Origin: CAZIZT01 sp964544085
Lineage (GTDB): Bacteria; Campylobacterota_A; Desulfurellia; Desulfurellales; Hippeaceae
Direction of reading: 5' to 3'
Assembly: GCA_964544085.1 (NCBI GenBank)
Contig: CAZIZT010000007.1
Coordinates: 96,948 to 160,947 of the forward strand
Length of the DNA stretch: 64,000 nucleotides
Each line of letters starts with the position of its first letter. Positions within the stretch are counted from its first letter, which is position 1. The notes beneath the pieces were generated by a model, which did not search any database, had not been told where the DNA came from, and saw nothing but the letters and a program-made list of their open reading frames with translations. Below, piece by piece: positions 58,216-64,000 of the stretch. A program made the position numbers and the translations under genes.

Positions 58216-58908
58216 ATGGAGTGTTTGAAGAGAAAGTATGAGTGGACTGTAGGCATAAGGTTTCTGCACTGGATAACCTTGGTAGCCATAGGTGTTTTGA
58301 CCTTTACCGGTTTCTATATAGCCGAACCCTTCTGGTTTGTCCACATACCGGGCACAAAGGAAGCGTATAACACGTTCTCCATGGCACACGTGCGCCTCAT
58401 CCATTTCATAGCGGCATACGTGTTTATATTTGCGATAATTCTCAGGCTTTACTATGCGTTTTTCTCCCGTCACGACGCCGATTGGAAGTATTTTCTGTTC
58501 GGCTGGCTGGATGTGAGGGGCTGGGTTGCCACACTTAGGAATTATCTTGCCTTTAGACCGTATGATGTTAAGGGCACTAAAAGCGAGAAGTACAATCCTC
58601 TTCAGTCTCTGGCTTATGCCGGATTCATTGCCTTTTCTATTCTGCAGATAATAACGGGTATCGTGCTTTATACCATGAAGGATAACTCCATCCGCGGTGT
58701 CTACTGGGTGCAGAAGCTGCTTTATCCGTTTGTGGAGGCGCTCGGTGGGTATCCAGATGTACGGATTCTGCATCATATAATCACCTGGTTCTTCATCGTG
58801 TTTGTTATGGGTCACTTTTACATGGTCATAGCCCACGATATAGGCGAGAAGAACGGTTCCCTCTCATCCATGTTTACAGGTTACAAGTGCGAGGAGAATG
58901 AAAAATAG
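58216..58908 (+). CDS. hynC: Hydrogenase b-type cytochrome subunit
   Basis: A 230-residue HyaC/HupC-like cytochrome b with four membrane helices. RFLHWITLVAIGVLTFTGFY, RLIHFIAAYVFIFAIILRLY and ILHHIITWFFIVFVMGHFYM give the His heme ligands. Takes electrons from the small subunit to the quinone pool. ATG 58216 is one base after hynB; its end overlaps the protease gene by 11 bases. Confidence 0.93.
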   Translation: MECLKRKYEWTVGIRFLHWITLVAIGVLTFTGFYIAEPFWFVHIPGTKEAYNTFSMAHVRLIHFIAAYVFIFAIILRLYYAFFSRHDADWKYFLFGWLDVRGWVATLRNYLAFRPYDVKGTKSEKYNPLQSLAYAGFIAFSILQIITGIVLYTMKDNSIRGVYWVQKLLYPFVEALGGYPDVRILHHIITWFFIVFVMGHFYMVIAHDIGEKNGSLSSMFTGYKCEENEK

Positions 58909-59404
58909 CATCGCTGTGGTGGGGCTTGGCAATCTGCTCCTTGCCGACGAGGGTTTTGGTGTTCATCTTGTTAGGCATTTAAGCAGCTGCTACACCTTCA
59001 GCGGTGTCGATATTATTGACGGTGGCACCATTGGTTTCAGGCTGATAGAGTATTTCTTGACCTACACTCGCCTGATATTTGTTGATGCAATCAGGGTTGA
59101 CGATACTCCGGGCAGTATATACAGGTTCTCTTTGAGTGAAGTGCCCCCCAACGTTACCTTTGTTTCCTCCATCCACGAGATAGGTCTTGGTGATGTATTG
59201 GAGCATGTAAAGCTGATGGGTTTAACCTGTGATGCCACTGTTGTGGGTGTGGTTCCAGCCGCTGTTTCTCCTAACAGGATGAGTACTAGCCTATCATCCG
59301 TTTTGAGCAGGGCTGTGGGGAAGGTGGCATCTGTTGTACTTGAAGAGATCGTAAGCGCCGGTGGTAGCTATGCACGAAGGGGCAATTGCCCAGAGCATAC
59401 TTGA
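58898..59404 (+). CDS. hynD: Hydrogenase maturation endopeptidase
   Basis: A 168-residue HyaD/HybD/HynD-type protease. VVGLGNLLLADEGFGVHLV holds the Glu/Asp metal ligand, and VDIIDGGTIGFRLIEYF with a later Asp and SSIHEIGLGDVL give the other ligands. It removes the C-terminal peptide of the large subunit after nickel insertion. Overlaps hynC by 11 bases and hypA by 35. Confidence 0.93.
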   Translation: MKNSIAVVGLGNLLLADEGFGVHLVRHLSSCYTFSGVDIIDGGTIGFRLIEYFLTYTRLIFVDAIRVDDTPGSIYRFSLSEVPPNVTFVSSIHEIGLGDVLEHVKLMGLTCDATVVGVVPAAVSPNRMSTSLSSVLSRAVGKVASVVLEEIVSAGGSYARRGNCPEHT

Positions 59405-59720
59405 TATTCTCAAACAGGTGGCTGAAGATAACGGTATGGCGCGTATAACGAGGGTAAGGCTCAAGATAGGCAAACTGAGCGGTGTCATGATTGATGCCTT
59501 AATGTTTGCCCTTGATGCATTGAAGTATGAAGAGGGGCTTATAAGTGACGCCCTGTTTGAGGTGACAGAAACACAGATAAGAGCGCGCTGTGCCCTGTGC
59601 AATACGGAGTACACGTTTGACGATGCTACCGACATGGTGCTATTGTGCCGACAGTGTCACATGCCACTTGAGGTCACTGCAGGCAGGGAGATGGAGATTA
59701 TTGACGTGGAAGGTGAGTAG
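59370..59720 (+). CDS. hypA: Nickel-insertion protein HypA
   Basis: A 116-residue metallochaperone. It begins MHEGAIAQSILDI; His2 is the nickel ligand (the usual next residues MHE[LM]S are replaced by MHEG). The zinc site is CALCNTEYTF and CRQCHMPL. ATG 59370 is set by the MHE motif and lies inside the end of hynD. Works with HypB to deliver nickel. Confidence 0.94.
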   Translation: MHEGAIAQSILDILKQVAEDNGMARITRVRLKIGKLSGVMIDALMFALDALKYEEGLISDALFEVTETQIRARCALCNTEYTFDDATDMVLLCRQCHMPLEVTAGREMEIIDVEGE

Positions 59721-59721
59721 C

Positions 59722-60378
59722 ATGAAGAGGGTTGTTGTTGAAAGGAAAATACTGCAGCGCAATGACGAAGCCGCCGATATCATAAGGAAAAGGCTCGCAG
59801 AGAAGGGTATTTTTGCGCTCAACTTTATGTCCTCGCCGGGAGCGGGCAAAACAAGCGTAATTGAAAAAACCATCAATGCCCTGAAGAATTCGTTCAGAAT
59901 CTCGTTCATTGACGGGGATTTAGAGACAGACAGAGACGCTGAGCGGATTAGAAAGCTGGGTGTTGATGTTGTGCAGATAAACACCTCCGGTGCCTGTCAT
60001 CTTGATGCGAACATGGTGCTCAAGGCGCTGGATAAATTATCGCTGGAGTGCGACCTGTTGATTATTGAGAATGTGGGCAATCTGGTCTGTCCTGCATCGT
60101 TCGACGTTGGTGCGGATAAGAACATCGTCATCTTGAGTGTTCCCGAGGGAGACGACAAGGTAAAAAAATACCCGGTGATGTTCAACGTTGCTGATGTGGT
60201 TCTGATAAACAAAACGGATCTGTACGGCCTGCTTGAATTTGACAGGGAAAAGGTTATCTCAGAGATAAGGGAGATAAAACCCGATGCTGAGATTTTTGAG
60301 GTGAGCTGCAAAACGTCTGCTGGCTTCGACGCGTGGCTTGAGTACCTCAGAGGTATTGTACCAAAAGAAATTCTTTAG
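59722..60378 (+). CDS. hypB: Nickel-insertion GTPase HypB
   Basis: A 218-residue GTPase. FMSSPGAGKTSVIEKTI is the P-loop; DGDLETDRDAERI, GACHLDANMV and ENVGNLVCPASFD hold the Cys/His metal site, and INKTD the guanine-specificity motif. There is no N-terminal CxxCGC or His-rich nickel store. ATG 59722 is one base after hypA. It is the last gene of the plus-strand unit and ends 2 bases from convergent hypE. Confidence 0.95.
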   Translation: MKRVVVERKILQRNDEAADIIRKRLAEKGIFALNFMSSPGAGKTSVIEKTINALKNSFRISFIDGDLETDRDAERIRKLGVDVVQINTSGACHLDANMVLKALDKLSLECDLLIIENVGNLVCPASFDVGADKNIVILSVPEGDDKVKKYPVMFNVADVVLINKTDLYGLLEFDREKVISEIREIKPDAEIFEVSCKTSAGFDAWLEYLRGIVPKEIL

Positions 60379-60380
60379 CA

Positions 60381-61349
60381 TTAGCATATCCTTGGCATCT
60401 TGTCAGAAATAGGCATGCGCAGAAGCCTTTTTGTGCCGAATCTGGTTTTTAAGATGACCTTTGCCGGTGTATCTGCATTTATGTGTCCTATGATGGCAGC
60501 ATCCCTCCCTGAGGGGTGTTGCTTTAGCTTATCGAGTGTGCGTTCAGCCTGGCTTCTTTCAACCACCAGCACCATTTTGCCTTCGTTGGCAGAGTAATAG
60601 GGCTCTATGCCTAAAAGCTCACTTAAAACCCTAACCTCCTCTTTTATCGGTATGCACTCTTCTTCGATTTCGAAACCGAAATTTCTGTTTAAGCATAGTT
60701 CGTTTAAGCACATGGCAAGCCCGCCCCGCGTCGGATCACGCATCATTTTGATTTCTATATCGCTTTCAAGAAGCGGCAGTATCAGCCCTGTAAGTGACTC
60801 TGCATCGCTTTTTAAGTCGGTATCGACAGCCAGTTTCTCCCTTTCGTTGAGTATGGCAAAGCCGTGATCACCTATCGTTCCGGTTACAATTACCACATCG
60901 CCGTCCGATACACCCATGCCTGTGATGGGTTTTACGATTCTGCCTATGCCGGATGTGTTTATGTAAACACCATCGCATTTTCCGTTTTCGACGACCTTTG
61001 TATCGCCGCAGACAATTTCAACACCGGCGTTTGCTGCCTCTTTGCGCATCGAGTCGGATATCTGTTTCAAGCTTTCAATCTCAAAGCCCGCTTCGATAAT
61101 AAATGCACTTGACAGATACATAGGTTTTGCCCCCACACACAGAAGGTCGTTGACCGTTCCTGAGACGGCAAGCTTGCCTATGTCTCCACCATTGAAAAAT
61201 AGCGGTTTAATGGAGTGTGAATCCGTTGTAAATGCCAGATTGCCCAGAACAGCCGCATCAAGACCCGGCTCAGTATTGAACACCTCCCTTATGAGTTCGA
61301 GTGTGAGCCTGCCTCCGGATCCGTGATCCAGTGTAATTTGCTTACCCAT
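60381..61349 (-). CDS. hypE: Hydrogenase expression/formation protein HypE
   Basis: A 322-residue HypE that dehydrates the C-terminal thiocarboxamide to a cyanide ligand. ITLDHGSGGRLTLELIREVF at the start, GDTKVVENGKCDG and MRDPTRGGLAMCLNEL are conserved; the C-terminal tail is MPRIC with the modified Cys last. ATG 61349 (or 61361) is chosen because the conserved DHGSGG follows. Overlaps hypD by 8 bases. Confidence 0.96.
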   Translation of the reverse strand: MGKQITLDHGSGGRLTLELIREVFNTEPGLDAAVLGNLAFTTDSHSIKPLFFNGGDIGKLAVSGTVNDLLCVGAKPMYLSSAFIIEAGFEIESLKQISDSMRKEAANAGVEIVCGDTKVVENGKCDGVYINTSGIGRIVKPITGMGVSDGDVVIVTGTIGDHGFAILNEREKLAVDTDLKSDAESLTGLILPLLESDIEIKMMRDPTRGGLAMCLNELCLNRNFGFEIEEECIPIKEEVRVLSELLGIEPYYSANEGKMVLVVERSQAERTLDKLKQHPSGRDAAIIGHINADTPAKVILKTRFGTKRLLRMPISDKMPRIC

Positions 61350-62433
61350 CGTAGCCACCATCGTAATGATTCTTGCACGTTCCCTCGTCCGAAACCATGC
61401 ATGGTCCCACAGGATGCTGAGGTGTGCATACTGTAGCAAACAGCGGACACTCTAAGGGTGTGGCCCTGCCCAGTATCACATCGGCACACCTGCAGCCGTG
61501 CTTTAGTTCCACGTATGAATCTGGATAGTTTATCTCAAAGTTGCGCTTTGCGTCCATATGGGCGTAATCATCGTTGAATTCATACCCGCTTGACTCTATC
61601 TGCCCAAGACCGCGCCACAGCGCATTGTCGAGCCGAAATACGCTGTTTATCGCATCGAGCGCCTTGATGTTGCCTTCGTAGTTAATCACCCTTCTGTATG
61701 CGTTTTCTACAGCTGGCGCAGCGTTGTTTATCTGCCTCAAAATCATGAGTATTGCAAGCAGCACGTCTGCAGCCTCGAATCCGGCAGAGACACAGGGTAT
61801 GCTGAACTCATCCACAAATCGTTCATACGGCTTAAGTCCGGAAATGCTTGAGGCATGACCCGGTAGAATCAGTCCATCCATTGAGATTTTTCCGCTTTTT
61901 AGCAGGGCATATACACCATTGGGTGTATACTTGTGCACGGTGTAAACAAAGAAGTTCTCTGGCACGGTTAGCTCTCTTAATGCTGCGGCTGTTGGCGCAG
62001 CGGTTGTTTCGAATCCGCAGGCGAAAAAGATACATGGTTTCTCTTCATTTGAAGCTATCTTCAGAGCATCGAATACACTATAAACCATATCAACGTCGGC
62101 TCCCAGCGATCTGGCTTCGGCAAACGAGAGTCTGCTTCCAGGCACCTTTAGCATATCGCCAAAGGTTAAAAGCTTTACGTTCTGCTTCAGTATGAGATCT
62201 ATGATGGCATCTATATCGCGGGCGCTTGTGACACATACAGGGCATCCAGGTCCTGCAATTACCGAAACATTCTCAGGCAGTAGCTCCCTTAAGCCGAAAC
62301 GTACAACGGAGTTCTCGTGCGTTCCGCATATATGCATTATTTTAACGTTTCTATCCAGTCTGGATGCCTCTTTTGCTATCGACCTTGAGAGCTCTTTTAC
62401 AATGGCGGCGTCGTTGTAGATATCAAGATTCAC
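61342..62433 (-). CDS. hypD: Hydrogenase maturation protein HypD
   Basis: A 363-residue [4Fe-4S] protein providing the scaffold on which Fe(CN)2CO is built with HypC. MHICGTHENSVVRFGLRELL, AGPGCPVCVTSARDID, FFACGFETTAA and the later VSAGFEAADVL, KRNFEINYPDSY and HGCRCADVILG blocks are present, including the conserved cysteines. GTG start at 62433, overlapping hypC by 11 bases. Confidence 0.96.
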   Translation of the reverse strand: MNLDIYNDAAIVKELSRSIAKEASRLDRNVKIMHICGTHENSVVRFGLRELLPENVSVIAGPGCPVCVTSARDIDAIIDLILKQNVKLLTFGDMLKVPGSRLSFAEARSLGADVDMVYSVFDALKIASNEEKPCIFFACGFETTAAPTAAALRELTVPENFFVYTVHKYTPNGVYALLKSGKISMDGLILPGHASSISGLKPYERFVDEFSIPCVSAGFEAADVLLAILMILRQINNAAPAVENAYRRVINYEGNIKALDAINSVFRLDNALWRGLGQIESSGYEFNDDYAHMDAKRNFEINYPDSYVELKHGCRCADVILGRATPLECPLFATVCTPQHPVGPCMVSDEGTCKNHYDGGYDG

Positions 62434-62659
62434 TGCTTTCCCCTGTCAGAACCTGTTCTAACAGCCTCATGTTCTCCATGGCGCTCTTTTCGTCCATCTT
62501 CTCGATGGCACAGCCGGCATGGACGATGACGTAATCACCCACTTTCAGATCGTCCACAAGGTGAAAGAAGCAGTGCCTTTTGACGCCACCTGCTTCAACA
62601 ACACCATCCATTCCATCGTTGTTGATTTCAACCACCTTCATGGCTATACCAAGACACAT
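62423..62659 (-). CDS. hypC: Hydrogenase assembly chaperone HypC
   Basis: A 78-residue chaperone of the large subunit and HypD. It begins MCLGIAMKVVEI; Cys2 is the conserved iron-binding residue once Met is removed. DLKVGDYVIVHAGCAIEKMD is the typical later block. ATG 62659 follows GGAGGT. First gene of hypCDE on the minus strand. Confidence 0.95.
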   Translation of the reverse strand: MCLGIAMKVVEINNDGMDGVVEAGGVKRHCFFHLVDDLKVGDYVIVHAGCAIEKMDEKSAMENMRLLEQVLTGESSES

Positions 62660-62752
62660 AGAACCTCCGCAGAAAATACTTCTCTGTTGTGATTTTAGCA
62701 TGCAATAAGCATTTTTGAAACAAAAAGAGATATGCGATCAGCTCGGATCAGC

Positions 62753-62780
62753 TTGACATTTTTTTAAAAAGGCTTAGCAT
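62753..62780 (+). promoter_or_regulatory. Promoter for the small secreted protein gene
   Basis: TTGACA (62753-62758), 16-base spacer, TAGCAT (62775-62780). GGAGGTG precedes ATG 62832. Confidence 0.5.
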
Positions 62781-62831
62781 TTCACAAATAGTTAGCTTTT
62801 AAAGATATAATAATAGCACGGGAGGTGTGTT

Positions 62832-63242
62832 ATGAAGCGGTTTGTTAAGATACGCTTTCTTCTATTTTTTATAGCTGCCTCTGTATTTGCATTGCCCGCA
62901 TCAGGGAAAACTATTCTCAGTGTGAGTGGACTGGGAAGGGTAAACGCAAACCCTGCCGGACGCACCCTGACGTTTTTTACCTACGGTGGCCCGATGGAGT
63001 TTTCTGTCTGTTACAACACATTGAGCTGGATGCCGGCAAAGGGTCTATATGTGGGACCCATGCGTTGTCTTCAAGGTGAAGTGGGCGGCTGGGCAAAGGC
63101 TGCTTTCAAGAAGAGGGCGCGCACCATAAAGATGCCACATTACAGGACGTTTATTGTTACAATATCGCGTTACAGCAAGATAGGTGTTGCGATCTGCCGT
63201 GAAAACGACGGCAGGCTTGGGTGTGTTCATATTGTACGTTGA
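62832..63242 (+). CDS. Small secreted protein of unknown function
   Basis: A 136-residue protein not recognised. It has a clear signal peptide (KIRFLLFFIAASVFALPASG, cleavage probably after ASG or SGK). The mature part of about 110 residues has three cysteines (SVCYNTLSW, MRCLQGE, AICREN) plus a fourth near the end (GRLGCVHIV), suggesting two disulfides, and a beta-rich, basic character. Own promoter and strong ribosome site. No partner gene; the neighbour downstream is decayed DNA. Confidence 0.7.
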   Translation: MKRFVKIRFLLFFIAASVFALPASGKTILSVSGLGRVNANPAGRTLTFFTYGGPMEFSVCYNTLSWMPAKGLYVGPMRCLQGEVGGWAKAAFKKRARTIKMPHYRTFIVTISRYSKIGVAICRENDGRLGCVHIVR

Positions 63243-63840
63243 TAGGGCAAGGCACTCTTTTGTGTTTGCGAACCACAACAACCATCGGGGGGTGCCTTCT
63301 CTGGTTTTCGGAAGCCATACGTTGCTTAAAATTCTTGTGAGCAGGTTTTTAATTGTTGTTTGCAGATTACGATAATCGTTGTTTAGCGTTTGTGGCTTTC
63401 TTTTCTCATGATGGGGGTGTCTCGAAAACTCCTTAGATGTTTTTCTGGTGCGACTCCAGGATTAAGAAAAAAGTGGATGGTGCTGTCGATAAAAAGGTTT
63501 TAAAATCAAATTGAGCACGAAAGCAAAGAAAGAAATGGCTTATTTAGAATAAATCGATCAGGAACACGCCAGCATAAAAGAAAGAAATTCAGGCCATTAA
63601 AGAATTTTGTAACAATCTATCTTCGACAAACTGCTCAAGCTGGCACTGTGTGCAGACTCAGCTGAATCAAATAAAGAAGGAGAGTAACATGCTACTGCGT
63701 GGTTGCTTTGGATAAACACCGTGGTATCAGGCTGGTTTTAAAAAAGAAGCTGGAGAAGCTGGCTTCGGCGCCGATGCTTTGATTAATTGTTTCAAATCGT
63801 CTGGTAGAGACAGCAGCAATATCGGTAGAGCTGTTATCAG
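63243..63840. other. Apparently non-coding, decayed region
   Basis: No intact gene seen. A 7-bp inverted pair AAGGCAC (63249-63255) and GTGCCTT (63292-63298) could be a weak terminator. From about 63580 a plus-strand frame reads KEIQAIKEFCNNLSS over a short distance, then stops and shifts break it. This is unlike the very dense coding elsewhere and suggests decay of an inserted element. Confidence 0.5.
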
Positions 63841-63846
63841 GAAGTG

Positions 63847-64000
63847 ATGGTGTTTGCTCAGCTTGAAAGGAAGCTTTAAGCCGTAGAAACTGATACCCAA
63901 AGGTGGATAGAGTATGTTCTGAATGCCGAACTTATAAAAGAGTCTTTCAAATACTTCTCAAAAATCTTTTCTCAATTAAGCCCGCCAGAGCAAAAGAGCC
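63847..64000 (+). pseudogene. Probable serine-recombinase remnant (extends past window)
   Basis: One plus-strand frame from ATG 63847 reads FAQLERKL, TAA (63877-63879), then AVETDTQRWIEYVLNAELI, KESFKYFSKIFSQLSPPEQK to the window edge. The helical stretch ending F-KIF--LSP-EQ resembles the coiled-coil region near the end of large serine recombinases (F-ELWE-LTPEEQ-RLI). The in-frame stop and broken upstream frames suggest a pseudogene. Family assignment is from a short pattern and may be wrong; an IS-associated protein is the alternative. Confidence 0.35.

Overview
The window looks like ordinary chromosome of a Gram-negative, anaerobic or microaerophilic, H2-using bacterium. An LPS-type glycosyltransferase, LapA/LapB and Tat- and lipoprotein-type export signals indicate a double membrane. 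A Tat-exported group 1 NiFe hydrogenase with its maturation genes, a nickel/cobalt ECF importer, malate dehydrogenase, two-subunit class I fumarase, a four-subunit succinate dehydrogenase/fumarate reductase and an acetate permease suggest an acetate- and H2-utilising respirer. Gene content and protein style resemble Desulfurella/Hippea-type sulfur reducers; this is inferred from memory and is only moderately secure. Coding density is very high, with many 1-30 bp overlaps and clear sigma70-type promoters.

Layout. 1-4830 (+): end of tldD, truA, gatC, gatA, an unknown gene, a SufT/MIP18-like gene, an LPS-type glycosyltransferase and a polysaccharide deacetylase. 4848-6128 (+): acetate permease, then an Xre-cupin regulator whose promoter is built into the preceding terminator. 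6123-12209 (-): the conserved rpmH-rnpA-yidD-yidC-mnmE-mnmG-rsmG cluster, with no dnaA or jag. 12406-18455 (+): mdh-fumA-fumB and sdhCDAB. 18437-24021 (-): a tightly packed run from an ACT protein and paaK through hit, lapA, lapB and ruvA to xseA. 24112-25913 (-): fmdE-like, TSUP permease and arsR under a promoter with an embedded palindrome. 26165-27345: a soluble CZB-type chemoreceptor and tRNA-Leu. 27413-32540 (-): PHP hydrolase, beta-propeller lipoprotein, ftsH, uspA, LOG. 32648-38241 (+): rpsA, sppA, a SPOR-like protein, tRNA-Pro, a diguanylate cyclase and tRNA-Gly/Cys/Leu. 38258-44094: EamA permease (-), then cbiM, a PDGLE protein, cbiQ, cbiO and hypF (+). 44384-51062: a membrane chemoreceptor, DUF4236, MoaD and E1-like proteins, threonine aldolase, glpD, glpQ. 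51040-54951 (-): potDABC. 55333-62659: hydrogenase operon with hypA and hypB (+), meeting hypC-hypD-hypE (-) head to head at their 3' ends. 62832-64000: a small secreted protein and a decayed region with a probable serine-recombinase remnant.

How it fits together. The nickel importer (with hypF), hypCDE, hypAB and the hydrogenase structural genes lie within 23 kb and together cover nickel uptake, NiFe(CN)2CO assembly, insertion, proteolysis and quinone coupling. SdhCDAB, Fum and Mdh form a contiguous C4-dicarboxylate segment that can run oxidatively on acetate or reductively.

Most notable observations. Three genes (truA, xseA, rnpA) have conserved N-termini that extend upstream of any ATG/GTG/TTG, and in each case an ATA or ATT codon overlaps the end of the upstream gene. 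rpmH lies wholly inside an open rnpA frame. A terminator contains a near-consensus promoter. A CRP/FNR-like palindrome occurs in the same geometry at two signalling genes. The PHP gene appears to be transcribed leaderless. I did not find a clearly new defence or mobile system.
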